From assembly GCA_963836015.1 (NCBI GenBank), contig CAWIIF010000015.1, forward strand, positions 1,674,001 through 1,738,000: a DNA stretch of 64,000 nucleotides, in the 5' to 3' direction. Numbering within the stretch: the first letter of the stretch is position 1; each line of letters opens with the position of its first letter. This stretch comes from CAWCDJ01 sp963836015 (GTDB lineage: Bacteria > Acidobacteriota > Terriglobia > Bryobacterales > Bryobacteraceae). Position numbers and translations under genes: made by a program. This document shows positions 8,778 through 18,583 of the stretch, in pieces. A model generated the notes under the pieces. It worked only from the letters and a program-made list of their open reading frames with translations, made no database searches and was not told the origin of the DNA.

Positions 8778-11263
8778 GGGATGAAGTTGCACTCCTCTTC
8801 GCCGATGGGTTGCCCGGGCGGCGCCTCGGCGGGCTTGGGGATTCCGATCTCTTTCGGATTGGTCTCGAAACGGCGGATCTGGGCCGAAGCGAACTGGTAG
8901 AAGGCTTTCAGGCCGGCGTCCGAGGGGTTCTGGCCGTTCGACCAGTCGCGCAGGGCGGCGAGCTTCGCCAGGGCGGTGGCGCGCGACTGCGGCGAGGCCT
9001 TCTCGTTGGCGGAGAGCGCCATCAGGTCATAGAGCACCACGCTATCGACGGTGCGCTGCACCTGCCCGCCCAGGCCCATGGCGGGCTCGGCCTTCCAGGT
9101 GGCGGCCAGCAGGTGGTCCACGACTTCGTCCAGGCCGGGCAGGGCGGGATCCTCGGCGTGATACTGCACCAGGCGGGCGTCGCGCTCGGGGTTGAGGATC
9201 AGCCCGACGGTGAGGGCCGCGGCCGATTCCGCCGCGCCCAGCGGGTCGAACGTCAGGCCGGTGCGGTTGCGGAAATTCTCGCGCGTGCGTGGATAGCCGA
9301 GGGCGCTAGGGGGGATCAGCGCGATGATGCTCTCCGGCAGGGTGAGGGTCTCGGGACGGATGGTGCGGAGCAGGGCGTCGAGGGCGCGGCGCTGTTCGGG
9401 GCCGGGGATCCGCTCGGTCACTTTCTGGCCGTCGCCACGCAGCGCATAGGTGTAGAAAAGGCCGCCGAGCACTTTGGAGGCGGCTTCGGTCTGGTAGCGG
9501 TGGAGCAGGTAGACGGGCACGAGGACGTCTTCCAGGCGGCTCATGGGTTCGCCCTCGCGGATATTGTTGGCGGAAAAACGGCTGAGCGCGCGACCGCGCA
9601 CTTCCATGATGCGGTTCAGCTCATCCACGGCGTTCGATCCGCTGTCCCACAGATGCGCCATAGGGTGGGCGCTGCCTTCGGGGCGCGAGTCAGCGTCGGA
9701 GATGAACAGCAGGCCGCTGTCGGTGGCCCGGCGCAGGATGTGGTCGAGCTCCTTGTGCTCGTCGGCGCCGGCGGGGAACTCGCGATAGCCGTAATCGATG
9801 GCGACCTTGTCCCACTCGCCGATGCCGGTGGCGTAGGCGTCGGAGAGGTCGGGCGCGCCGGGTCCTTTGAGGTTGACCAGCGGCGGCGGATAATCCATGA
9901 CACTCGAGCGGTTCTTCACGCTGGCCGCATAATTGTGGGCCAGCCCGAGCGTGTGGCCTACTTCGTGGGCGGCGAGCTGGCGGAGGCGCGCGAGCACCAC
10001 GCGCTCGAGCTCGGGCGGCACGCCTTTGCCCTGCTCGTAGGGTGCCAGCAGGCCTTCGGCGATCAGGTAGTCCTGGCGGCCGCGCAGAGAGCCGAGGGTG
10101 ACCTGGCCCTTGATGATTTCGCCGGTGCGGGGGTCGGTGATGGAGGCGCCGTAAGACCAGCCGCGCGTGTAGCGGTGCACCCACTGGATGAGGTTGTAGC
10201 GGACGTCCATCGGGTCGGCGTCTTCGGGCAGCAGCTCGACGCGGAAGGCGTTGCGATACCCGGCGGCTTCGAAGGCCTGGTTCCACCAGCGGGCGCCTTC
10301 GAGCAGCGCCGAGCGGATGGGCTCGGGCGCGCCGCGGTCGAGATAGTAGACGATGGGCTGGACGGGATCGCTGAGGGCGGCGCCGGGGTCCTTCTTTTGC
10401 AGGCGGTGGCGGTTGATGAAGCGCTTGTTGATGCGATCGTTGAGAGAGGCCGAGTAATCCACGAAGCCGGTGCCGAAGTACCCGGCGCGCGGGTCGAAGG
10501 CGCGCGGCTGGAAGCCGGGGCCGGGCAGCTCGACGAACGAATGGTGCTCGCGAACGGTGATGGATTCGGGCGTGGGCGCGATGTCGCGCACGAACTGGTT
10601 GGGGTTGTCGCCGTTGAAGGTGAGGGTGGCTTCGACCTCGGTATTCTTCGGGAAGTTTTTGGTCCGCGGCAGGTAAAACGCGCAGCGCGAGGGGTCGAGG
10701 TGGAACAGCGTGGGCGGGGGCGTCCCGGGAGCGCCGGGGGTGGGCGCCTGCGGGGTGCCGCCGATCGGCTGGGCGCGCTGGATGGTGCGCGGAATGTCAT
10801 GCGCGTCGCGCAGGTAGAAGCCGGTGGCTTCCACCAGGACGCGGCTGCCCTCTTCGGCGGCGACATCGAAGCCCCAGAGCACGGATTGCGCAAACGACTC
10901 CTCGACGGAGCGCTGCTCGTCGGGGCTGCCGCCGATGGAGCGGAAGCGGTAGTTGGGCTCCACCAGCAGGATTTTCGGCCCGCTGCGCTCGAACTTGACG
11001 ATGCGGCTGCCGCCGATCTGTCCGCGGTCGAGGCCCAGGTCGTTGGAGCCGAGTCCGGCGGGCAGGGAGTTGACATAGAGGAATTCGGTATCGAATTTGT
11101 CGATTTCCAGCCAGAGCCTGCCGGCCTTCTCGTCCCAATAGAGCGGGAAGTAGCCGGGAAGCTTGCGCATGGATGCGGTCTTCGCAGTGATCGTGGGAAT
11201 CGTTGCGGCGGGTTGCGCGTAGAGGCCTGCCGCCATCGCCAGGCACAGCAGCACTGATTTCAT
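8774..11263 (-). CDS. Secreted zinc-dependent metalloprotease (DUF5117/DUF4953 type)
   Basis: 829 residues with a short signal peptide (MKSVLLCLAMAAGLYA). The zinc site HEVGHTLGLAH has its first His at residue 433, matching the HExxHxxGxxH metzincin-type motif, and a conserved Met lies downstream in SSVMDYPPP. The N-terminal region (WLEIDKFDTEFLYVNSLPAGLGSNDLGLDRGQ) and the central GYFGTGFVDYS are typical of the large acidobacterial/Bacteroidetes proteases with DUF5117-DUF4953 architecture. It probably acts outside the inner membrane. It overlaps the VOC gene by four bases. Confidence 0.92.
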   Translation of the reverse strand: MKSVLLCLAMAAGLYAQPAATIPTITAKTASMRKLPGYFPLYWDEKAGRLWLEIDKFDTEFLYVNSLPAGLGSNDLGLDRGQIGGSRIVKFERSGPKILLVEPNYRFRSIGGSPDEQRSVEESFAQSVLWGFDVAAEEGSRVLVEATGFYLRDAHDIPRTIQRAQPIGGTPQAPTPGAPGTPPPTLFHLDPSRCAFYLPRTKNFPKNTEVEATLTFNGDNPNQFVRDIAPTPESITVREHHSFVELPGPGFQPRAFDPRAGYFGTGFVDYSASLNDRINKRFINRHRLQKKDPGAALSDPVQPIVYYLDRGAPEPIRSALLEGARWWNQAFEAAGYRNAFRVELLPEDADPMDVRYNLIQWVHRYTRGWSYGASITDPRTGEIIKGQVTLGSLRGRQDYLIAEGLLAPYEQGKGVPPELERVVLARLRQLAAHEVGHTLGLAHNYAASVKNRSSVMDYPPPLVNLKGPGAPDLSDAYATGIGEWDKVAIDYGYREFPAGADEHKELDHILRRATDSGLLFISDADSRPEGSAHPMAHLWDSGSNAVDELNRIMEVRGRALSRFSANNIREGEPMSRLEDVLVPVYLLHRYQTEAASKVLGGLFYTYALRGDGQKVTERIPGPEQRRALDALLRTIRPETLTLPESIIALIPPSALGYPRTRENFRNRTGLTFDPLGAAESAAALTVGLILNPERDARLVQYHAEDPALPGLDEVVDHLLAATWKAEPAMGLGGQVQRTVDSVVLYDLMALSANEKASPQSRATALAKLAALRDWSNGQNPSDAGLKAFYQFASAQIRRFETNPKEIGIPKPAEAPPGQPIGEEECNFIP

Positions 11264-11354
11264 ATGAGAATGCCATTATCGTACAGGAGGGGGTGGCGCG
11301 CGGGCGGGCATTCTGCTACTAATTCGTTAGTATCGTAACGCGGAGGTTGAGCTG

Positions 11355-13745
11355 ATGTTCCAGGACGTGTCGTACGGCCTACGAACGATGGCGAAAAACC
11401 CCGGGATCACGGCGGTTGCCGTGATCACACTGGCTCTCGGAATCGGAGCCAATACGGCCATGTTCAGCGTGATGGACGCCGTGCTTTTGCGGCCCCTTGC
11501 ATACCGGGATCCCGACCGGCTGGTAACCATCCGGGCGCAGATTCCCAGCCTCAACATCATTGGGGCCTTCATCGAATACAACACCTACGGCGAATGGTGG
11601 AAGGCGCGAAACCACTCTTTCGAATCGATCGCGGCGTTCACGCCGGGGTCGATGAACCTGACTTCCGGGAGCGAACCGGAGCGGCTGCTGATGTTCCGGG
11701 TGAGCGCGGGCTTCCTGCGGGTGGCAGGCATGCGGCCGGCGGCGGGGCGCGATTTTCTGCCGGAGGAAGACCAGCCGGGCGGGCCGAAGGTAGCGATTCT
11801 GGCCCACAGGCTGTGGCAGCGGCGGTTCGGCGGAGACCGCGCGGTGGTGGGGCGGCAGATCTCGCTCGACCGCGCCGGCTACACCGTGGTGGGAGTTCTG
11901 CCCGCGGATTTCGAGCTGTACGGCGATGAGGTAGATGTCTACCTACCCATCGCGGCGAGCACGGCGCGGGCTCCGGGCATGCCCTCGGTGGGCGTGCACG
12001 CGCGGCTGAAACCGGGCGTTACGCTGGAGCGCGCGCAGGCGGAAATCGACAGCCTGTGCCGCGGGTGGGTGGAGCAGTATCACTATCCGAACGATTGGGG
12101 AGCGCGGATTTGGACGGTGCGCGGGTTCGCGGTCCGGTCGGTGCGATCCAGTGTCGTGGCGATGGGGGTGGCGGTGGCGCTGGTGCTTCTGATAGCGTGC
12201 GCCAACGTCGCCAACCTTCTGCTGGCACGGGCGGGGGCGCGGCAGCGCGAGATGGCGGTCCGCAGCGCGCTGGGAGCGGGCCGCTGGCGCATTGCGCGGC
12301 AACTGCTGACCGAAGGTGCGCTACTCGGAGGGATCGCCGCAGCGCTCGGCCTGGCGGCCGCGTGGGCGGGGGTGCGGGCTCTGGCGGCGGCCAAAGCGTA
12401 CCTGCCGTTTCAGAAATCGGCCGCGATCGACGGACGTGTGCTGGCGTTCACGGTGGGCGCGTCGCTGCTGACGATCCTGCTCTTCGCACTGGCTCCGGCG
12501 ATCACGGCGGCGCGTTCGGGCCTGGCGGAGCACTTGAAAGAGGGCGGCCGCGGAGGCGGCGAAGGGATCCGGACCAACCGCTTCCGGAGCGCGCTGGTGG
12601 CGGGCGAAGTAGCGCTGGCGCTGCTGCTGGTGATCGGCGCCAGCCTGATGGTGCGGAGCATGGCGCGGCTGCAGGCCGTGGACCCGGGCTTCCGTCCCGC
12701 GGGAGTCTGGAAGGGCTTCCTGACGCTGCGCGGCGAGAACTACACGGAGCCGGCGAAGCGTGTGAATTTCTACCGGGCGCTGGGCGCGAAGGTGGCGGCC
12801 ATACCGGGCGTGACGGCCTTCGGCCTGGTGTCGCACCTGCCGTTCGGCGGGGCCAAGAGCGGCGCCAACATCGCGGTCGAAGGAGCGCCGCCTCCCAAAC
12901 CGGGAGAGCCGACCATCGTGTTCAACCGGACCGTGGACCCGGGATACTTTCCCGCGATCGGGGTGCGGCTGCTGCGCGGCCGGTTCTTCAATGATCACGA
13001 TCCGGGAGGCTCGCCCGTGGCGATTATCAATGAATCCCTGGCGCGGAAAGGCTGGCCCAACCAGAACCCGGTGGGCAAGCGGTTCGGCGACGGGCATCCG
13101 GCGCACTGGATGACGGTGGTGGGTGTGATCAAGGATCTGCGCCAGACCGCGCTCACCGACGAGCCCGACCTGGAATCCTACATGCCGTATGCGCAGACTC
13201 CCGGCCCCACGATGGCCCTGGTGGTGCGCTCGGGCGGGAATCCGGAAAGCCTCGCGCCGGCCATCAGGCGGGCGGTGCGGGAACTCGACAAGGACCTGCC
13301 GCTGGCGGACGTGGGGCTGCTGGCCGAGAGTGTTTCGCAATCCACGCGATCGCAGCGGTTCTCCACGTGGGTGCTGGGCGGCTTCGCGGCGATGGCGCTG
13401 CTGCTGGCGGCGGTGGGCATCTACGGGGTGATCTCGTACTCCGTGACGCGCCGCACGCACGAGATCGGCGTACGCATGGCGCTCGGCGCGGAGCGCGGCC
13501 GGATTGCCGCGGCGGTGGTGGGCCGGGCGCTGGCGCTGGCTGGTATCGGGGTCGCGGCGGGAGTGGCCGGCGGGCTCGCGCTGACCCGGCTGCTGCGCTC
13601 GATGCTGTTCGGAGTGAGCGCCACGGACCCGCTGGTGTTCGCGGGAGCGTCGCTGTTTCTGCTGGCCGTGGCGGCGCTGGCGGGATATGTCCCGGCGCGG
13701 CGCGCTGCGCGGATCGACCCGGGGATCGCACTGCGCGAGGAATAA
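11355..13745 (+). CDS. MacB-like ABC permease of the acidobacterial duplicated orphan type (ADOP)
   Basis: 796 residues with the start MFQDVSYGLRTMAKNPGITA, typical of ADOP permeases. It contains two FtsX/MacB modules: TM1, a large periplasmic domain (~residues 45-260), three TM helices (~265-400), a second long periplasmic domain and three final TM helices (~665-785) ending in PARRAARIDPGIALREE. There is no ATPase domain and no ATPase gene next to it, which is usual for these orphan permeases. The start follows GGAGG. Substrate unknown; relatives export macrolides, peptides or lipids. Confidence 0.93.
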   Translation: MFQDVSYGLRTMAKNPGITAVAVITLALGIGANTAMFSVMDAVLLRPLAYRDPDRLVTIRAQIPSLNIIGAFIEYNTYGEWWKARNHSFESIAAFTPGSMNLTSGSEPERLLMFRVSAGFLRVAGMRPAAGRDFLPEEDQPGGPKVAILAHRLWQRRFGGDRAVVGRQISLDRAGYTVVGVLPADFELYGDEVDVYLPIAASTARAPGMPSVGVHARLKPGVTLERAQAEIDSLCRGWVEQYHYPNDWGARIWTVRGFAVRSVRSSVVAMGVAVALVLLIACANVANLLLARAGARQREMAVRSALGAGRWRIARQLLTEGALLGGIAAALGLAAAWAGVRALAAAKAYLPFQKSAAIDGRVLAFTVGASLLTILLFALAPAITAARSGLAEHLKEGGRGGGEGIRTNRFRSALVAGEVALALLLVIGASLMVRSMARLQAVDPGFRPAGVWKGFLTLRGENYTEPAKRVNFYRALGAKVAAIPGVTAFGLVSHLPFGGAKSGANIAVEGAPPPKPGEPTIVFNRTVDPGYFPAIGVRLLRGRFFNDHDPGGSPVAIINESLARKGWPNQNPVGKRFGDGHPAHWMTVVGVIKDLRQTALTDEPDLESYMPYAQTPGPTMALVVRSGGNPESLAPAIRRAVRELDKDLPLADVGLLAESVSQSTRSQRFSTWVLGGFAAMALLLAAVGIYGVISYSVTRRTHEIGVRMALGAERGRIAAAVVGRALALAGIGVAAGVAGGLALTRLLRSMLFGVSATDPLVFAGASLFLLAVAALAGYVPARRAARIDPGIALREE

Positions 13746-13763
13746 GGAAAGCGGTCGAACGTT

Positions 13764-13997
13764 TTAGCCTTTGGCGGAAGACCGCCGCGTGGCTGCGAAG
13801 ATACCCCCCGCCGCGGCGATCACAGCGGCGACCGCAGTGAGAAACGGCGGCCGCGTAAACCAGCGGACGGTGGAAAGTTCCGGCCTTCGTTTTTTGCCTT
13901 CGTCGCCGCCTTCCTTCTTCTCGGCGGCGGAGATGGAGGTTAATCCGAAAGCAAAAGGGAGGGAAAGAAGCCAGCGGCGGCGCGTGCTGACGGGCAT
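13764..13997 (-). CDS. Small hypothetical protein with signal peptide and C-terminal TM helix
   Basis: 77 residues: an Arg-rich N-terminus followed by a hydrophobic stretch (RRRWLLSLPFAFGLTSISAA), a charged linker rich in Lys/Glu/Gly, and a second hydrophobic segment (FLTAVAAVIAAAGGIFAATRR). The tail GGIFAATR recurs in the exported protein at 31045, which suggests a shared small membrane-anchor style in this genome. The ribosome-binding site is weak and the gene is convergent with the permease, so it is only moderately supported. Confidence 0.5.
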   Translation of the reverse strand: MPVSTRRRWLLSLPFAFGLTSISAAEKKEGGDEGKKRRPELSTVRWFTRPPFLTAVAAVIAAAGGIFAATRRSSAKG

Positions 13998-14129
13998 GGG
14001 GATATCTTATCCCAGAAATGCCCCAGCTGTAACGGGGATCACATCGCTGCCGGACCGATCCGAAACGGATTGTCCGCTCCGTCCGTAGACCTGATTTCAG
14101 GCAGTTCATGATCCGGCGGAGGGGAACTC

Positions 14130-15125
14130 ATGAAGAAATCGGACGTGCTGCGTGTGTGGGGCCGCGTCCTGAGGGGACACACACCGTTTCTCTCAATCGA
14201 AATCACGAAAGAATGCCCCCTTCGCTGCCCCGGCTGCTACGCGTATGCGCCGGAGCATCTCGGACCGCTGACCACGCTACGGCAATTGTCGGACTACCGG
14301 GGGCAGGAACTGGTGACCGCGGCGGTGGCGGTGGTGCGCCGCGTCCGGCCGGTGCACCTCTCGATCATCGGCGGAGAGCCGCTGGTCCGGTATCGCGAGC
14401 TGTGCGAGCTTCTGCCGATCCTCGATCGCATGGGCGTGGAAGTGCAGCTGGTCACCAGCGCGGTGCGGCCGATTCCGGAGGAGTGGAAGTCGATCGGGTC
14501 CCTGCACCTGGTAGTGTCGATCGACGGGCTGGCGCCGGAGCATGACCGGCGGCGGAGCCCGGCGACTTACGAGCGTATCCTGAAGCACATCGCCGGGCAG
14601 ACGGTGACGGTGCACTGCACGGTGACGAGGCAGATGCTGGAGCGGCCGGGGTACCTGGCCGAATTTTCGCGGTTCTGGTCGGAGCGGCCCGAGATCCGCA
14701 AGATCTGGTTCAGCATCTATACTCCGCAGGAAGGCGAGAACTCGCCGGAGCGACTGACGCCGCCTGACCGGGAGGCCCTCTTCGAGGAGCTCGCCGGGGC
14801 CGCCGCGCGATTTCCGAAAGTACATCTGCCGCGGGTGGTGCTCGAAGGCTACCGCCATCCGCCGAGGTCGCCCGAGGTATGCACCTTCGCGCGGCTGACC
14901 ACGTGTGTTTCGGCCGACCTGAAGACGCGCATCGGCCCGTGCCAGTTCGGCGGCAAGCCGGTATGCACGGAATGCGGCTGCATTGCCTCGGCCGGAATGC
15001 ACGCACTGGGAGGCGTGAAGCTGGCGGGTCTGGTGCCGCTGTCCGCCATCCTGGATGCATCGATCCGCGTAGGCGGATCAACTTTTCCGTATCTCGGAAT
15101 CGATGCGGTCCACGAACAGGTATAG
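14130..15125 (+). CDS. Radical SAM protein with C-terminal cysteine cluster
   Basis: 331 residues. The radical SAM signature CPLRCPGC (CxxxCxxC) lies near residue 28, followed by a glycine motif (HLSIIGGEPLV) and VSIDGLAPEHD, typical for AdoMet-binding TIM barrels. The C-terminal third has extra cysteines (VCTFARLTTC, GPCQFGG, VCTECGC) that could hold auxiliary iron-sulfur clusters in a SPASM-like manner. GGAGGGGAA precedes the ATG. Reaction unknown. The 3' end overlaps the convergent gene at 15078 by 48 bases. Confidence 0.88.
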   Translation: MKKSDVLRVWGRVLRGHTPFLSIEITKECPLRCPGCYAYAPEHLGPLTTLRQLSDYRGQELVTAAVAVVRRVRPVHLSIIGGEPLVRYRELCELLPILDRMGVEVQLVTSAVRPIPEEWKSIGSLHLVVSIDGLAPEHDRRRSPATYERILKHIAGQTVTVHCTVTRQMLERPGYLAEFSRFWSERPEIRKIWFSIYTPQEGENSPERLTPPDREALFEELAGAAARFPKVHLPRVVLEGYRHPPRSPEVCTFARLTTCVSADLKTRIGPCQFGGKPVCTECGCIASAGMHALGGVKLAGLVPLSAILDASIRVGGSTFPYLGIDAVHEQV

Positions 15126-15314
15126 CCCGAGGCAGGCGAGGAAGAGGAGTCCCGAAATGATCGCGCCGGGCACGGCCGCGTCCCGGTGGCCGGCGAGGTA
15201 GGATTCGAGAGTCGCCGAAAGCAGCCAGATCTGGACGATCAGCAGCACCACGATCAGAGCCATGGCGCCATCGATGGCCGTGAGCCCGCTGTTCTGCGGG
15301 GGGTGCGGGTTCAA
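15078..15314 (-). CDS. Small two-TM membrane protein, last gene of the nitrate-reductase-like operon
   Basis: 78 residues with two hydrophobic helices (AMALIVVLLIVQIWLLSATL and VPGAIISGLLFLACLGLYLFV). Its ATG overlaps the Rieske gene stop by four bases (ATGA), so it is co-translated with the reductase operon and is probably a small membrane subunit or assembly partner. No catalytic motif. Its 3' end overlaps the convergent radical SAM gene. Confidence 0.75.
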   Translation of the reverse strand: MNPHPPQNSGLTAIDGAMALIVVLLIVQIWLLSATLESYLAGHRDAAVPGAIISGLLFLACLGLYLFVDRIDSEIRKS

Positions 15315-15823
15315 GCGCCTTCTCCTTCCATGCGGACAGCGAAGATCTGTCCACCTCTTTCTTCAAGCGCCACGCGGGGCAGCGGGCGGCGCGGCGGACC
15401 CTGCAGGACGCTGCCGTCGACAATCGAAAAGAACCCCTGGTGACAGGGGCAGGCTAGCTGGTTCAGTTCACGGGAGAAGTACACGGCACAGGAGAGATGC
15501 GTGCATTTCTGGCTGAAGGCCACCCACGACCCGGCCGTGGCGCGGACCAGGATGCAGGGGTCTCCGCTCGTGGGATAAGAGAAGACCTTGACTCCCCCGA
15601 CGGGCACCTCGTCAATCCGGGCGACTGCCAGCTCGGGATACGAAGCGGCGCGCCGGAAAAGCGACCGCGCCAGGATCCACAGGTTGCCGGCGAGCATGGC
15701 GAAGCTGGTGAGGGTGAGGAACTTGGCAAACTGGCGGCGGTTGACGTAGCGCTCGTCGGCGGTGAAGACGGAGAATTCGTCGCGCCAGAGGGGCGTCTCA
15801 GAAGGCCGGCGCAGCCACTTCAT
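15311..15823 (-). CDS. Rieske 2Fe-2S protein, membrane-anchored
   Basis: 170 residues from the ATG at 15823, which follows GGGAGAGAG; a TTG further up at 15856 is less likely. An N-terminal hydrophobic helix (FAKFLTLTSFAMLAGNLWIL) anchors it. The cluster-binding motifs CTHLSC and CPCHQGFF are intact, and the Pro-rich loop (GPPRRPLP) follows. In the operon it would pass electrons between a quinol/cytochrome b component and the molybdoenzyme or its ferredoxin subunit. It overlaps the ferredoxin gene by 26 bases. Confidence 0.92.
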   Translation of the reverse strand: MKWLRRPSETPLWRDEFSVFTADERYVNRRQFAKFLTLTSFAMLAGNLWILARSLFRRAASYPELAVARIDEVPVGGVKVFSYPTSGDPCILVRATAGSWVAFSQKCTHLSCAVYFSRELNQLACPCHQGFFSIVDGSVLQGPPRRPLPRVALEERGGQIFAVRMEGEGA

Positions 15824-16397
15824 TGGCTCTCTCCCAAGTGTAATCGGCAACGTCAATGGAAATGGCCCCGGTCTCGGCGGGGGCCATCATGTAGACCTTG
15901 GTCGTGATCTTCTGGCTGCCGAACCAGAAGGTGTTGACGGGCTTTTCGCGGCGCGATGCCGCGATGGTCTCGGGCGCGACATAGGCGAGCGCCTGGCTGG
16001 GGCAAACGGTGGCGCACATCGGGCGCTTGCCCACCGAAGTGCGGTCGTAGCACATATCGCACTTCATCATCTGCTCGTATTCCGGCACCAGCTTAGGGAT
16101 GCCGAAGGGACATGCCAGCACGCAGTTCGAGCAGCCGATGCAGCGCGGCTTGAGGGACGAGCCGACGATGCCGTCTTCATACTTCTTGATGGCGTCGGCC
16201 GGGCAGACCTGAGCGCAGGTGGGGTCTTCGCAGTGCCAGCAGACGTAGGCGGCGGTCGCGATGGTCTCCTGCCGGTCCACAAAATCGAAGTTGATCATGG
16301 AAACGCCGCGGTGCGTTTCGCACTCCTCGCACGCCTCGAGGCAGGACTGGCAGCCGATGCACCGGGAGGGGTCGACGTAGAACTCCATGCCGAACAT
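15798..16397 (-). CDS. 4Fe-4S ferredoxin-type electron-transfer subunit (NrfC/HycB-like)
   Basis: 199 residues with four cysteine clusters: CIGCQSCLEACEEC, CWHCEDPTCAQVCPADAI, CIGCSNCVLACPFG, and CDMC with CATVCPSQAL. This is the standard beta subunit of complex iron-sulfur molybdoenzymes, relaying electrons to the catalytic subunit. No Tat or Sec signal, so cytoplasmic. The ATG at 16397 overlaps the upstream stop (TGATG), and GGGGGA precedes it. Confidence 0.93.
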   Translation of the reverse strand: MFGMEFYVDPSRCIGCQSCLEACEECETHRGVSMINFDFVDRQETIATAAYVCWHCEDPTCAQVCPADAIKKYEDGIVGSSLKPRCIGCSNCVLACPFGIPKLVPEYEQMMKCDMCYDRTSVGKRPMCATVCPSQALAYVAPETIAASRREKPVNTFWFGSQKITTKVYMMAPAETGAISIDVADYTWERANEVAAPAF

Positions 16398-18583
16398 CAG
16401 GCGGGTCCCCCGGCGCTTTTCTGAATGCGGCAGGCGGAGACCTTGAACTCGGGGATCTTGCTGCGCGGGTCGAGCGTGCGGTGAGTCAGCCGGTTGGCGC
16501 TGCGGCTGCCGGGCCAATGGTAGGGGATGAAGACGGTATCCGGGCGAATCGTCCGCACCACTATGGCCTGGAGCGTGATGGCGGCGCGCCGGGAAGTGAT
16601 GGTCACCCAATCGCCGGTTTGGATGCCATGCTGTTCGGCAAGACGCGGATGAAGCTCGAGTTTCGGCTCGGGATACTGCTCCACGAGGGCGCCGATGCGG
16701 CGGGTTTGCGTGCCCGAGAGGTACTGGCTGACGACCCGGCCGGTGGTCAGGTAGATCGGAAACTCGTCGTCCACGGGGTCGCCGCTCTCGCGCCAGACCA
16801 GTTCCATGAAGCGCGCTTTGCCATCCGGGTGAAAGAAACGGCCGCCTTCGAAGAGGCGCGGCGTGCCGGGATGGTCGAGCGAGGGGCACGGCCAGAAGAC
16901 ACCCTTCTCACGGTCGATACGGTCGTAGGTGATGCCGTAGTAGTCGGCGATGCCGCCGCGGGACGCGAGCCGCAGCTCTTCGAAAATCTCGCGGGGCTCG
17001 CGGAAGTTGAAGAATTCGCCGCGGCCCAGGCGGCGCGCGAGGTCGCAGATGATATCCGAATCGGCGCGCGCATTGCCGGGCGGGTCGACCGCTTTCTGAA
17101 TGTGGATGACGCGCGCCTCCACGTTGGCCGTGACGCCCTCCTCTTCCTCCTGCAGGCTGCCGGCCAGCACGACGTCGGCATGCATGGCGGTTTCCGAGAG
17201 GAAGAAATCGATGACGCCGAGGAACTCCAGGCGCTCGAGCGCCTCGCGCGTGAAGTTGGCGTCGGGCAGCGAGACCAGGGGATTGAAGCAAATATTGAGC
17301 AAGCCCTTGATCTCGCCCCGGTGGATGGCGTTCATGATCTCGACGGCGGTGTAGCCGGGGCCGGGCAGGTCGTCCGGCGAGATGCCCCAGACGCCGGCGA
17401 CATGCCGGCGCGCCGCGGGGTCGGTGAGGCTGCGCTGGCCCGGCAGCTGGTCGCACTTCTGGCCGTGCTCGCGGCCGCCCTGTCCGTTGCCCTGGCCGGT
17501 GATCATGACGCAGCCGGCGCCTTCCCGCCCGATGTTTCCGGTGGAGAGCGCAATGGCGCAGACGGCTTCGCAGTTCTCGACGCCCTTGGAATGGTGCTCG
17601 ATGCCGCGGGCGTGCAGAATCATGGCGCGGCGGGATTCGCCGACCCAATGCGCCGCGCGCTCGATGGCGCCGGGTGGAACGCCGCAGACTTCGGCTGCGC
17701 GCTGCGGGTCCCACGGCTTGGCCGATTCGGCGGTCTTCTCGAAGCCGGTGGTGTGCGCCTCGATGAACTCCGGGTCGGTGAGTCCGTCGCGAACGATGAC
17801 ATGCAGCATTGCCAGGAGCAGCGCCAGGTCGGTGCCGGGGCGGACCGGAAGATACAGGTGGGCGTTGCGCGCGATGGGAGTGAAGCGCGGATCGGCCACG
17901 ATGAGCTTCGCGCCGTTGTCGCGGGCGCGCCACACGTAATCGGTAGTGATGGGGGCGCACTCGCCGATATTGGCGCCGAGCATCATGACGACTTCGGCCT
18001 TGGGGATGTCGCTCCACGGATTCGGGGCGCGGTCCACGCCGAACGCGCCCTTGTAGGCGGTTCCGGCGGACACCATGCAGAGCCGGCCGTTGTAATCGAT
18101 ATGGCGCGTTCCGAGCGCGACTCGCGCGAACTTGCCGAGCAGGTAGGATTTTTCGGTGGTGAGGGAGGCCCCGCCGTAGACAGCTACCGAGTCCGGTCCG
18201 TACGTTTCCTGCAACTCGCGCAGGCGGCGTGCGGCGAAGCTGAGGGCCTCATCCCAGGAAGCGGTACGAAAGCCGGTGTCGGTACGCATCAGGGGATCGA
18301 GCAGGCGGTCGGGATGGTTGCCCTGCAGGTAGCGCTTGACGCCCTTGGGACACAGCATGCCGCGGTTGAAGGGGAAGTCCTCCCAGGGCTCGAAGCCGAT
18401 CACGCGGTTCTCCCGGACTTTGAGCTGAATGCCGCACTGCTGCCCGCAGAAGCAGCAATGCGTCTTCACCAGCTTCCCGGCGGGATTGCGCGATTCATCC
18501 TGCCAGCCGCCGGGTGGAACGAAATTCAGATGGGGGCCGAAGCGGCCGGTAAGGTCGTCCAGGGAGGCCGGCAGCTTAGCCAA
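16397..18583 (-). CDS. Molybdopterin oxidoreductase, NarB/NasA-type (nitrate reductase-like catalytic subunit)
   Basis: 728 residues. The N-terminal 4Fe-4S site is CCFCGQQC followed by CPKG. The Mo-ligand region reads NGRLCMVSAGTAYK with Cys, as in assimilatory and periplasmic nitrate reductases, and GQGNGQGGREHGQ with LPGQR and DPAARRHVAGVWG matches the Nas/NarB signature better than formate dehydrogenases. No twin-arginine signal, so cytoplasmic. The gene overlaps the upstream narK-like fusion by 8 bases and the ferredoxin by one. Nitrate as substrate is inferred from motifs and the NarK neighbour; a formate dehydrogenase is the alternative. Confidence 0.88.
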   Translation of the reverse strand: MAKLPASLDDLTGRFGPHLNFVPPGGWQDESRNPAGKLVKTHCCFCGQQCGIQLKVRENRVIGFEPWEDFPFNRGMLCPKGVKRYLQGNHPDRLLDPLMRTDTGFRTASWDEALSFAARRLRELQETYGPDSVAVYGGASLTTEKSYLLGKFARVALGTRHIDYNGRLCMVSAGTAYKGAFGVDRAPNPWSDIPKAEVVMMLGANIGECAPITTDYVWRARDNGAKLIVADPRFTPIARNAHLYLPVRPGTDLALLLAMLHVIVRDGLTDPEFIEAHTTGFEKTAESAKPWDPQRAAEVCGVPPGAIERAAHWVGESRRAMILHARGIEHHSKGVENCEAVCAIALSTGNIGREGAGCVMITGQGNGQGGREHGQKCDQLPGQRSLTDPAARRHVAGVWGISPDDLPGPGYTAVEIMNAIHRGEIKGLLNICFNPLVSLPDANFTREALERLEFLGVIDFFLSETAMHADVVLAGSLQEEEEGVTANVEARVIHIQKAVDPPGNARADSDIICDLARRLGRGEFFNFREPREIFEELRLASRGGIADYYGITYDRIDREKGVFWPCPSLDHPGTPRLFEGGRFFHPDGKARFMELVWRESGDPVDDEFPIYLTTGRVVSQYLSGTQTRRIGALVEQYPEPKLELHPRLAEQHGIQTGDWVTITSRRAAITLQAIVVRTIRPDTVFIPYHWPGSRSANRLTHRTLDPRSKIPEFKVSACRIQKSAGGPA

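Noticed and set aside
8810..11257. 815-residue + strand open frame
   Set aside because: It is exactly antisense to the zinc metalloprotease, its translation has no family motifs, and such frames are expected from extreme third-position GC bias.
11417..11426. GTGATCAC palindrome as CRP/FNR site
   Set aside because: It has no six-base spacer and lies within the coding part of the permease gene.
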